Shown here: positions 7,529-14,494 of the stretch, one piece after another
Layout of the letters: every line of letters starts with the position of its first letter
Numbering within the stretch: position 1 is the first letter of the stretch
Assembly (NCBI GenBank): GCA_024682115.1
Contig: JAIKZO010000001.1
Coordinates: 1 to 33,811, forward strand
Length of the DNA: 33,811 nucleotides
Source of the DNA: Lachnospiraceae bacterium
GTDB lineage: Bacteria; Bacillota; Clostridia; Lachnospirales; Lachnospiraceae
Direction of reading: 5' to 3'
Notes under the pieces: model-generated
The model's input: the letters and a program-made list of their open reading frames with translations, nothing else
Told to the model about the DNA's origin: nothing
Databases searched by the model: none
Program-made: the position numbers and the translations under genes

Positions 7529-8265
7529 AATAATCTGCTGATATCCTCCGTTTCATTAGGCGAAGAATAAAATTCTTCTCCTGTGTCCAAACATATGGCT
7601 GCCAGCCTTCCTCCCGGGATGTGTGCTCCACAATCGATCGCTATATGATTGTTTCTCCGGTAAATATATCCCGGGCGCGGATTATCTTCGATATTCTGTG
7701 TAGGCGTATGTCCCGTTATGACATATGTGTCAGAAAAATACTGTATATCATAATCGGCTCTTACCCAAACCACATCATGGAGCGAATAGTCTTCTATCTC
7801 CTTTTCCGGCGAATAGTTTCCCAATCCGGCGTGGACCAGAAGATAGTCTTTTTCATTAACGGATACCTCTTCATATATCAGGAATTCCTTTATGAAATCT
7901 ATCACATCCTGTTTAGTCTCCGTATCCAGTTCCCTGAACTCATCAATAGTTGATTTGCTCCCATTGTATTGCCATGTTACCAGATTATCCAATATTTTTT
8001 CATCCAGTTCTTCTATGGACGTATCCGTGATCTCTTTCATCAAAAACTCCAGGCATTCCAACGCCATAAGTTCATGATTACCGACCAGACATATTGCATT
8101 AGGCATTTCCATTAGTTTTCTTAACGTCTTAATGGGATGAGGTCCCCTGTCGAGTACATCCCCCAAGATGTATAATATATCCGTTTCTTTAAGTTTGATC
8201 TTATCGATCAGTTCCATGAACATATCGTATTGTCCATGAATATCTGAAATTACATATGTAGCTAT
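7525..8265 (-). CDS. metallophosphoesterase (PP1/ApaH-like) with probable ATA start
   Basis: A calcineurin-like phosphoesterase, 246 aa if read from ATA at 8265. All metal-binding motifs are present in order: SDIHGQYD, ILGDVLDRGPHP, LVGNHELMAL, LLVHAGL and VITGHTPT. The first ATG in the frame (8223) comes after SDIHGQYD and would remove the first Asp and His ligands. Reading back in frame gives ATYVISDIHGQYD, and the codon before Ala is ATA, placed 7 bases after a perfect AGGAGG. An in-frame TGA (8278-8280) overlaps that site, and no ATG, GTG, TTG or CTG lies between. Relatives often start MATYV.SDIHG. Either a rare ATA start is used or the original ATG has mutated. The substrate could be phosphoprotein or dinucleotide. 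Confidence 0.85.
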   Translation of the reverse strand: MATYVISDIHGQYDMFMELIDKIKLKETDILYILGDVLDRGPHPIKTLRKLMEMPNAICLVGNHELMALECLEFLMKEITDTSIEELDEKILDNLVTWQYNGSKSTIDEFRELDTETKQDVIDFIKEFLIYEEVSVNEKDYLLVHAGLGNYSPEKEIEDYSLHDVVWVRADYDIQYFSDTYVITGHTPTQNIEDNPRPGYIYRRNNHIAIDCGAHIPGGRLAAICLDTGEEFYSSPNETEDISRLL

Positions 8266-8309
8266 AAGATCGCCTCCTCATGTGTTGATCTCTTGTTTCC
8301 TTGCAGATC

Positions 8310-9029
8310 CTAGTCTGCTTCTTCGTCCGCATAGCTCCATGACCCATTGATCGTATCAACGATCACAAATCTTTGGTCACCGATCGGATTTCCGTTTGGC
8401 ATCGTAGAAAAAGTGTCAAGCGTCAAGAGCCTGCCCTGCTGCTGAGGTGCCCTGACAGGCGTATGTCCGACTACCTGGAAGAATTCTTCGGGGTAAAGAT
8501 TTAAATACCCTTCATAATACTGCGGTCGCGTCCAGATTGGAGAATCATCCTGCCACATCTCGTTCTCGGACATCTGATTGATCTCCCACAGCGCCTCATC
8601 AAAATCTCCCAACTCTCCGCCCAGATATTCATCCGCAAAATCGGCTATGAGTCCGGCATGCGAAAACAGCGTATTATCAATCCGATGGATATATGCGAGA
8701 TTTTCCTCCCGCACGGTATCTTCCAACTCCCATAGTCCTTCAAGGACCACCTCTCTGGCAGAAGGTGAATACCCGGATTCCTCCGCTTCCCATTTATAAC
8801 TCAGATCATGATTTCCATAACAGAATAGCGCATCTTGCTCCTTGATAAAATCAACCGCTGATCTAAGAGTTTCTCTGTAAAGTTTATAATCTTTTTCACA
8901 AAACCAGTCATCCACCAGATCACCCAGCAGAACAACCCGATCGCACTGCAAAGAGGAGAGTAATGTCCCAGCCTCTTCAAATATCCATGGTTTAAGATGA
9001 ACATCCGGAACTACAAACACTTTAGCCAT
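8310..9029 (-). CDS. metallophosphoesterase (calcineurin-like)
   Basis: A 239-aa calcineurin-like phosphoesterase. Metal-binding motifs are VVPDVHLKPW (D.H), VVLLGDLVDDWF (GD..D), CYGNHDLSYKW (GNHD), FSHAGLIADF and VVGHTPVR. The ATG at 9029 is preferred because AAGGAG lies 8 bases upstream; an in-frame ATG at 9062 has no such site. It is a second, clearly different phosphoesterase next to the ATA-start one (44-base gap) and in the same direction, so these two and the P-loop kinase may form one unit. A promoter-like element shared with another gene of the window lies upstream. The substrate is unknown. Confidence 0.9.
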   Translation of the reverse strand: MAKVFVVPDVHLKPWIFEEAGTLLSSLQCDRVVLLGDLVDDWFCEKDYKLYRETLRSAVDFIKEQDALFCYGNHDLSYKWEAEESGYSPSAREVVLEGLWELEDTVREENLAYIHRIDNTLFSHAGLIADFADEYLGGELGDFDEALWEINQMSENEMWQDDSPIWTRPQYYEGYLNLYPEEFFQVVGHTPVRAPQQQGRLLTLDTFSTMPNGNPIGDQRFVIVDTINGSWSYADEEAD

Positions 9030-9048
9030 TTGTTTTCTCCTTTCAAAA

Positions 9049-9130
9049 ATAACCTCTCTCAAATGTAAATGTAACCGTTCATGTTACTTTTCACATGTAT
9101 TATGAGAAAGGTTATGTTTAAGATGTTAAA
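9049..9130 (-). promoter_or_regulatory. promoter-like element with spaced dyad before the metallophosphoesterase gene
   Basis: On the minus strand TTAACATCTTAAAC (complement of 9116-9129) is followed after 11 bases by CATAAT, a fair -10 box (9100-9105). The same 14 bases at the same 11-base distance from CATAAT occur before the gene ending at 21016. No good -35 hexamer is present at 17 bases, so an activator site is possible. Arms ATAACCTCTCTCA (9049-9061) and TGAGAAAGGTTAT (9103-9115) pair with one mismatch across 41 bases. Nothing else is evident between 9030 and 9150. Confidence 0.45.
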
Positions 9131-9150
9131 CTTCTATTTCATCATTCTGC

Positions 9151-9921
9151 TCAGACAAATTGTTCTTCACCAAGATCCCATGTCATAAGCTCATCATATT
9201 CTTTGCCTGCATTAAAATATTCTGTATAAATTTCCCTGATCCTTTTTTTCCGGTTTTCCCAATACAGTTTCACTACATTATCATAAGTTGTATCAATATT
9301 CTTCTTATTAACTTCTTTACCAATGATCTTATCAACGGTAACTCTGTCTATCAGATACACTTTTTCGCAATAGTCACAAAAGCCATCAAACAGATCAAAA
9401 TATGCGATATAAAAATCCAATACTGTCTCTTTATACTCATCTTTTGTTCTGCCCCATGAAATAAAATTCGTCTTTATAAATCCCTTTTTTCTTTTGTCGT
9501 CTTTTATACCAAAGTAATCCTTCAGACCCTGAAGAAACAGTCCGAACTGTTCGTTGTATCCGGACCGTGATCCCTTTTTTCTGTTGATCCCGCCCCTGAC
9601 CGGTAATAAGGAAAAATTGTACAGGGAATGTGTCTGTTTATCATTCCCGAATCTTTTTAAATTATAATCAGCATCCCCCGAAAACATCATTCCGTAGTTG
9701 GGATGCCGGTTGCTTATCTCTATGATCCTTTTTATCCTGTCAATGTATTTATCCGAAAGCTTTTCCGGATCATACTGCTTAACAATGGGAATACAATATC
9801 CATGACTGTAATAAGTCAGATTGTCGTGGTCCAGTATCACCCACGGTTCCCATACTTCACTCGAATATATCTTTCGGTAAAATACATCATTAACTATCTT
9901 TTTTCTGTCGGGATCGCACAT
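9151..9921 (-). CDS. uncharacterised 256-aa protein, distant relative of the 21016-22080 product
   Basis: I do not recognise a named family with certainty. The soluble chain has no signal peptide or membrane segment. It contains MMFSGDADYNLKRF, then THSLYNFSLLPVRGGINRKK, a Lys-rich middle, and near the C-terminus KLYWENRKKRIREIYTEYF. The pattern [LM].F.GD..N, then H...NF..LP..GGI, then W.NR..RI also appears in the 354-aa protein at 21016-22080 and in proteins I loosely associate with DUF6994. The start codon is separated by one base from the stop of the CPBP protease gene, so the two are translationally coupled and belong to the TetR operon. Function is unknown. Confidence 0.75.
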   Translation of the reverse strand: MCDPDRKKIVNDVFYRKIYSSEVWEPWVILDHDNLTYYSHGYCIPIVKQYDPEKLSDKYIDRIKRIIEISNRHPNYGMMFSGDADYNLKRFGNDKQTHSLYNFSLLPVRGGINRKKGSRSGYNEQFGLFLQGLKDYFGIKDDKRKKGFIKTNFISWGRTKDEYKETVLDFYIAYFDLFDGFCDYCEKVYLIDRVTVDKIIGKEVNKKNIDTTYDNVVKLYWENRKKRIREIYTEYFNAGKEYDELMTWDLGEEQFV

Positions 9922-9922
9922 A

Positions 9923-10627
9923 TCATTCCTCGTTTTTTAATCTTCCAAGATAAATACAGTATATCACCGCAACCAGGATCGTAACTCCTATATATATCAT
10001 ATCAACCAACTCATTATCTTTGCCATACAGTGAGAAGGCATCAACCATGGAGTGCGCGATTATGCACGGGATAAGACTCCCACTCTTATAGAATACCATG
10101 GTAAAAAGAAAACCCCAACTGACCGCAAATATCACCTGCATTACGGTATCAAAACTTGCCTGTCCCGCGAACAGATTTACGATATGGCCTATCCCGAATG
10201 TAAGAGCGGATACTATGATGGCAGGAACAACTTTGCCGTTTCCGAGCATAGCCTTAAAAAGGAACCCCCTGAATATCATTTCCTCAACAAATCCGACAAG
10301 GATCATGGAGAATGTTGCGATCAAAAGATCCACGCCCCGATAGGATAATGAAAATCCGTCCCACAGATTTCCCGTTGCCAGGATGAACATGGGAATAAAA
10401 AACAGATATTTCTTCATGTTTTTCGGAAATCCCTTAAGTCCGTACTTATCTTCAAGTCGGTTCGTTTTGACAAACGCAACGATCCCTGCTGTGAACACGA
10501 TAAGCCCGAGCAGCATCCATACACTTTCATATCCGAACTCTCCCTTGACCGTCGTTATGACCACGCAATATGCCACGATCCACAAGACCGCAAACAGTAT
10601 TTCTTTTTTTTCATACAACCTACGCAT
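9923..10627 (-). CDS. CPBP family intramembrane glutamic endopeptidase
   Basis: A 234-aa membrane protease of the CAAX-protease/bacteriocin-processing (CPBP, Abi) family. The catalytic signature is complete: EEMIFRGFLFKAML (EE...R), FGIGHIVNLF (first His) and IIAHSMVDAFSLYG (second His and Asp). About seven or eight hydrophobic segments are visible. Family members process prenylated or peptide substrates, or give immunity to bacteriocins. It lies 2 bases after the TetR gene and 1 base before the unknown 256-aa gene, so the three form one operon probably controlled by that TetR protein. Confidence 0.93.
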   Translation of the reverse strand: MRRLYEKKEILFAVLWIVAYCVVITTVKGEFGYESVWMLLGLIVFTAGIVAFVKTNRLEDKYGLKGFPKNMKKYLFFIPMFILATGNLWDGFSLSYRGVDLLIATFSMILVGFVEEMIFRGFLFKAMLGNGKVVPAIIVSALTFGIGHIVNLFAGQASFDTVMQVIFAVSWGFLFTMVFYKSGSLIPCIIAHSMVDAFSLYGKDNELVDMIYIGVTILVAVIYCIYLGRLKNEE

Positions 10628-10629
10628 TT

Positions 10630-11193
10630 TTATCTCCTTTTCCCTGAAGCACTCATTCCTTCAAATACTTTTTCAAGCATCTTCCTGCTCTGATCTTCAT
10701 CATATTCCATTGAATTATTTGCAAACAGGCTGGCAAGTCCGTGTGCCACACAGAAGAATGTAAGGAACACTTCTCTTGCCTTCTCTATATCCGCCTTCAT
10801 TCCGGTAGCCATGATCTTCAGGATCTCTGATAAACCGGGATCACCGAGCAGATCCTCTATGCTTTTTCCTCCAAACTTATCCGTCTGAAACAGAAAGCGG
10901 AAAAGATTTCTTTCCTCATATCCGAACCTTACATAGTTTAATCCCAGTTCGAGCATCGGATTCTTAGCTGTTTCCCTTGGCATGATGAATTCCGTATGAT
11001 ACCGGTCTGCCATCTCATAGGACGCCTCCCTTATCTCATCCACGGTCTTAAAATAATAAAGCACCGGTTGTGTTGAACATCCTAAGAATTCCGATATCGT
11101 TCTCGCGTTCAGATTCTCGTGACCGCTTTTTCTTATCACTTCAAACGAAGCGTTTATGACCATCTCTTTTGTGACTTTTGCTTTTGGAGCCAT
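10630..11193 (-). CDS. TetR/AcrR family transcriptional regulator
   Basis: A 187-aa repressor-type regulator. The N-terminal helix-turn-helix covers roughly residues 8-55 (VTKEMVINASFEVIRKSGHE, LNARTISEFLGCSTQPVLYYF). The remaining helical part would bind a ligand. A good ribosome binding site (AAGGAGG) precedes the ATG. Upstream is a near-consensus sigma-A promoter with an inverted repeat between the -10 box and the ribosome binding site, the usual place for autorepression. It heads an operon with the CPBP protease and the unknown 256-aa protein, which are its likely targets. The inducer is unknown. Confidence 0.93.
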   Translation of the reverse strand: MAPKAKVTKEMVINASFEVIRKSGHENLNARTISEFLGCSTQPVLYYFKTVDEIREASYEMADRYHTEFIMPRETAKNPMLELGLNYVRFGYEERNLFRFLFQTDKFGGKSIEDLLGDPGLSEILKIMATGMKADIEKAREVFLTFFCVAHGLASLFANNSMEYDEDQSRKMLEKVFEGMSASGKRR

Positions 11194-11205
11194 AATTCCT
11201 CCTTT

Positions 11206-11221
11206 TATAACCCTTGTTATA
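11206..11221. promoter_or_regulatory. likely TetR operator
   Basis: Perfect 6-base arms TATAAC and GTTATA flank a 4-base centre. The site lies between the -10 box of the TetR promoter and its ribosome binding site, where a bound repressor would block transcription. The assignment to this TetR protein is inferred from position. Confidence 0.5.
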
Positions 11222-11229
11222 TAACGCTA

Positions 11230-11257
11230 ATTATATATCATTTTCCGAATCTGTCAA
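11230..11257 (-). promoter_or_regulatory. sigma-A promoter of the TetR-CPBP operon
   Basis: On the minus strand there is TTGACA (complement of 11252-11257), a 16-base spacer, then TATAAT (complement of 11230-11235). Both hexamers match the sigma-A consensus exactly. It lies 37 bases ahead of the TetR start codon. Confidence 0.88.
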
Positions 11258-11293
11258 GAACACAGACTTTCGCTTAAGAGATTTTTCTATAAC

Positions 11294-11320
11294 AAAAAAA
11301 GAACCGTTTCCGATTCTTTT
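11294..11320 (-). terminator. rho-independent terminator ending the VTC-CotH gene run
   Basis: In RNA of the minus strand the stem AAAAGAAUCG/CGGUUCUUUU closes a GAAA tetraloop, with one U-G pair, and is followed by a run of seven T. It lies 25 bases after the stop codon of the gene ending at 11345 and before the TetR promoter, so it separates the two units. Confidence 0.88.
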
Positions 11321-11344
11321 CTTTCGCAGGACTATTGAAATAGA

Positions 11345-11758
11345 TCATCGTAATGGTCCATCCACCTGTTCCATATTGTTTAAGAGCTCATTATCACTCC
11401 AATCCGGTTCGGGAGTCAGAGGGATGGTTATATCCGTCTCTCCGATCTCATAGACGATATCATCGTTCACCATGTATCCTTCCGCAGTGAAATAATAATC
11501 ATGCACGATCCCGTTTTCCGCGGTCAGAGAAAGGCAGGCCACCCGCGAACTGTCGAGTGCGGCAATGGGATTTTCATCGATCATGGTAAATTCCATTTCA
11601 TGCATCGCTTCGATGTAATCATTTATGACACCGCTATTGGCAGTAGATATGTACTCATCCTCATCTTCTTCGGATCCGGTAACGACGATCTCAACCTTAA
11701 CGAACTTCGGCTCCAGGAACGTGAGCAGGAGTTCATCATCTTTAAGATCCGAATTCAA
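11345..11758 (-). CDS. small acidic protein of unknown function; 5' end uncertain
   Basis: The safely open part is 137 codons from a TTG at 11758. The product is acidic and soluble, with LLLTFLEPKFVKVEIVVTGS and IVHDYYFTAEGYMVNDDIVY. I do not recognise the family. The TTG is a poor start: it has no ribosome binding site and the same frame stays open upstream, reading DAGYYRPVFFDPTGKYIFLL. No ATG, GTG or TTG occurs there. A good ATG at 11812-11814, 15 bases after the esterase stop, is in another frame and reads MRDITGLSF; one extra T in the T6 run (11786-11791) would join it to FFDPTGKYIFLL. So the gene may carry a one-base frameshift. It is the last gene before a terminator. Confidence 0.65.
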   Translation of the reverse strand: MNSDLKDDELLLTFLEPKFVKVEIVVTGSEEDEDEYISTANSGVINDYIEAMHEMEFTMIDENPIAALDSSRVACLSLTAENGIVHDYYFTAEGYMVNDDIVYEIGETDITIPLTPEPDWSDNELLNNMEQVDGPLR

Positions 11759-11829
11759 AAGAAAGATATATTTCCCCGTAGGGTCAAAAAAGACAGGCCT
11801 GTAATATCCCGCATCGTGCCGGATCCCTT

Positions 11830-12615
11830 CTATCCGAACATCAAAGGAACGAACTTTTCGACATATCTGCTCCAGAAATCCATATCATGATTTCCGGGTG
11901 CTTCCTCGTAAACGTGATCCACCTTTTCTTCTTCAAGGAAACGGTGGAACTCACGATTCTTTTCCAAAAGAAAATCCTCTGTTCCGCAGCTCATGAAGAT
12001 CTCGGGGAAAACACGGTTTTGTGCCTTGATCTTTTTAACCAGGGTTTCGGGATTGTTATCGCTTTCGAGCAGTTTTGAAGGGTCTCCGAAACACTCTCTG
12101 TAATATTCGTAATTAGCGACTTCATTTCCCGAGCCTTCCTTCATTTCCGCCACTTCATGAACTATGAGCGCTGAAGATAAAGCTGCTGCCTTTCCGAATA
12201 CATCGGGATAATAAAGCGAAGTATGGAGTGCACCGAATCCTCCCATTGAAAGGCCCATGATATATGTATCTTCCCTGCTTTGTGCAAGGTTAAATGTCTT
12301 CCTTACAAATCCGATGAGTTCTTCGCCCAGAAAACTGCAGAAATCATGTCCCGTAGAGATACCGTTAAGCCAGAAAGAGTTTTCTCCGCTCGGGATTACA
12401 ATGGCAAAATTATAACGGTTAGCCAGGTTTTCCGGAACCCAGTTATCCGCATCTCCCGTATAGCCGTGAAGAAGGAAAAGCGTCTTCGTCTTTCTGTTTC
12501 TGAATTCACTCTTCCCTTCGGGACTGTTCGGGTCCACGTCATAGGGAAGATAAATCTTAAAAGTTACGGGCCTTCTCAGGCAGCCTGAAGAGTAGCGTAC
12601 GGTTAAGTTTGCCAT
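11830..12615 (-). CDS. alpha/beta-hydrolase, putative esterase family
   Basis: A 261-aa esterase of the EstA/feruloyl-esterase-like group (PF00756). Visible elements are the oxyanion segment TLFLLHGYTGDADNW, the nucleophile elbow YIMGLSMGGFGALHTSLYYP (Ser in GLSMGG), SCGTEDFLLEKNREF with the acid, and EAPGNHDMDFWSRYV with the catalytic His. No signal peptide is present, so it acts in the cytoplasm, probably on small acyl esters or acylated sugars. It lies 10 bases after the TIM-barrel gene and is followed by the small acidic gene, within the long run that starts at the VTC gene. Confidence 0.92.
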   Translation of the reverse strand: MANLTVRYSSGCLRRPVTFKIYLPYDVDPNSPEGKSEFRNRKTKTLFLLHGYTGDADNWVPENLANRYNFAIVIPSGENSFWLNGISTGHDFCSFLGEELIGFVRKTFNLAQSREDTYIMGLSMGGFGALHTSLYYPDVFGKAAALSSALIVHEVAEMKEGSGNEVANYEYYRECFGDPSKLLESDNNPETLVKKIKAQNRVFPEIFMSCGTEDFLLEKNREFHRFLEEEKVDHVYEEAPGNHDMDFWSRYVEKFVPLMFG

Positions 12616-12625
12616 TTGACACCTC

Positions 12626-13453
12626 CTATGATCTCTCGTTTTCTTTAAGCCATCTTACCGATAGTTTCAGTGCTTCAACGGTCTTGGTCTCAAGAACACA
12701 TCTTGCGTTCCTTTCCCTTGCCGTCTTAAGTCTTTCTTTAAGATCTATATCTCCGTCACCCAGTGCAAGGTGGTTTTTCGGAGGTTCTTCCTTTCCGTCA
12801 TGGATATGGAAATGCACCAATCTGTCTTTATGATCCAGAATATAGGGAACATCTTTTTCACCTGTGGCCTTGGAATGTCCTATATCCCAGGTAAGTCCGA
12901 ACTTGGGACTCTCCAGCAGAAATTCGATCGCCTTTTTTTCGTAGTCGCGAAAACCGTCCGTATTTTCCACGGCGATCATCACATCGCTTCCCCCGATCCA
13001 TTCTTCGCAAAGATCCCTGAACTTACCGAAGGATCTCATATAGGTCTCAAAATCCCTTTCATACATCTGAACCTTACGATCCGGCAATGTAATGTATATC
13101 CCGTGATTCATATGCATGTTAAGGATCATTGGCTGTCCCGGATCGCCGTATCTGTCACGCAGAACTGAAAGCTTTTTTGCAACTTCCATGCTACGGCGCA
13201 CCGTCTCAAGATAAGCCCCCGTGACCAGATCGTTAAAATCCGCTATGTTAAGATTTTCGTCAAGATGGATCGTATAATAGATCTTCGCATCATCCGCCAA
13301 ACGCAAAAGATCGTCCGTCTTTTCAAGGCGGTCGACCTGATATTCGGGAAAGTTCATATTAAGTTCTATGAATTTAAGCCCAAGATCCCTGCATAAAGAG
13401 ATATTGTCTTCAAGCGTTCTGTTCTCTATGAGAGTCGGCATTCCAAACTGCAT
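12626..13453 (-). CDS. sugar phosphate isomerase/epimerase family TIM-barrel protein
   Basis: A 275-aa protein of the xylose-isomerase-like/AP-endonuclease-2 fold (PF01261). Expected metal and substrate positions are visible: LGLKFIELNMNFPEYQ, MIAVENTDGF (Glu), FGLTWDIGHSKATGE (Asp and His), LVHFHIHDGKEEPPKNHLAL and CVLETKTVE (Glu). No signal peptide is present. Substrates in this fold are diverse sugars, polyols or abasic DNA, so the reaction cannot be told. AGAAGGAT precedes the start. It sits between an APH-like kinase (29 bases upstream) and an esterase (10 bases downstream), which suggests a small modification pathway inside the run. Confidence 0.88.
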   Translation of the reverse strand: MQFGMPTLIENRTLEDNISLCRDLGLKFIELNMNFPEYQVDRLEKTDDLLRLADDAKIYYTIHLDENLNIADFNDLVTGAYLETVRRSMEVAKKLSVLRDRYGDPGQPMILNMHMNHGIYITLPDRKVQMYERDFETYMRSFGKFRDLCEEWIGGSDVMIAVENTDGFRDYEKKAIEFLLESPKFGLTWDIGHSKATGEKDVPYILDHKDRLVHFHIHDGKEEPPKNHLALGDGDIDLKERLKTARERNARCVLETKTVEALKLSVRWLKENERS

Positions 13454-13482
13454 ATTGTATCCTTCTTTCGGTCAGCGGACGG

Positions 13483-14454
13483 TCATTCCATTACGGAGAA
13501 CGCCATGTCGTACATGTCACGCGCATCTACCGTGTTCCTGATGTAATTAGGCTCGTCAGGCTCATAGCGGACGTACTTTTCAACTTCCTCGATGAGTGCA
13601 AGAAAAGCTACTGCCGCCGCATATCTGATACACTCTTCCTTTCCGGCGGACACGGGCTCCGTGGCATATCTGTTATATATCTCTATCTCCTTTTTCTTTT
13701 CATCCAAAGGAGTTTTCTGTCCTTTTCCGAGAGTGATGAAATCCGCTATAGGATCACCCCAGAAGCTGCGCTCCGGATCTATCCAGCAAAGAGAATCCCC
13801 AAGGTAAAGAACGTTGCTGTCCCAAAGATCGAAATTTACCATCCTGCAGGGAGCTTTTTTAAGCACATCCTTATTCTTTTCTATGAGTTCAAGGAACTTT
13901 TCTCCGTCGGGAGTTTCGTATCCCAGCTTTTTACAGTCCGCGATCAGATTCGAAGCCATGTTATAAAGCGCCTCATGCCAGTCTCCGTAAAGCTTTGTCT
14001 GAATGTATCCGAACCTGTCATTTTTGATCGAATGGATCTTTGTGAGCATTTCGATCTTTTTATCCCGGATACGGTCGTTTTCTTCTTCCGAAACATTTAT
14101 CTTTGAAAGCGGATCGCCGTATATCATTTCCATGATAAAGCATCCGGACTTTATTATCTCACCCGAAAGATCTACCGCATATATCTTTGGGATACGGATG
14201 TCGGTATTTTTTTCCATCTGTTCATACCAGAAGACTTCGGCTTTCATCATGTCATGTTCATGATTCAGCACGGTCGCATCCGCGGGAGGAGCGATCTTGA
14301 GAACATAGTCTTTCTCACCGTCCGAAACCTTGTATGCGGCATTGAATTCACCGTCGCCGAGCGGCTCGATATCTTTGATACCCTTGATACCGTTCTTTTC
14401 GAATTCTCTTTTTATCTCTTCTTCCTTAGCAAGATACTTGGTCTTACTTTTCAT
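13483..14454 (-). CDS. aminoglycoside phosphotransferase (APH)-fold kinase
   Basis: A 323-aa kinase-like protein (PF01636 type). The glycine loop is LGDGEFNAAYKVSDGEKDYV with the ATP-binding Lys in YVLKIAP. The catalytic loop reads MVNFDLWDSNVL: the usual HxDxxxxN is present except that Asn replaces the first His. The metal-binding segment reads WIDPERSFWGDPIADF. The chain is of normal length. Family members phosphorylate antibiotics, choline, homoserine or sugars; here the substrate is unknown and resistance should not be assumed. GGGAG precedes the ATG. It is followed after 29 bases by the TIM-barrel gene. Confidence 0.87.
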   Translation of the reverse strand: MKSKTKYLAKEEEIKREFEKNGIKGIKDIEPLGDGEFNAAYKVSDGEKDYVLKIAPPADATVLNHEHDMMKAEVFWYEQMEKNTDIRIPKIYAVDLSGEIIKSGCFIMEMIYGDPLSKINVSEEENDRIRDKKIEMLTKIHSIKNDRFGYIQTKLYGDWHEALYNMASNLIADCKKLGYETPDGEKFLELIEKNKDVLKKAPCRMVNFDLWDSNVLYLGDSLCWIDPERSFWGDPIADFITLGKGQKTPLDEKKKEIEIYNRYATEPVSAGKEECIRYAAAVAFLALIEEVEKYVRYEPDEPNYIRNTVDARDMYDMAFSVME

Positions 14455-14494
14455 GATCCGTCTCCCTTTTATGCTTCAGCGGATAGTATATGTC

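Noticed and set aside
13483-14454. Aminoglycoside resistance gene
   Set aside because: Only the APH fold is seen; the catalytic loop is unusual and the neighbours are not resistance genes.
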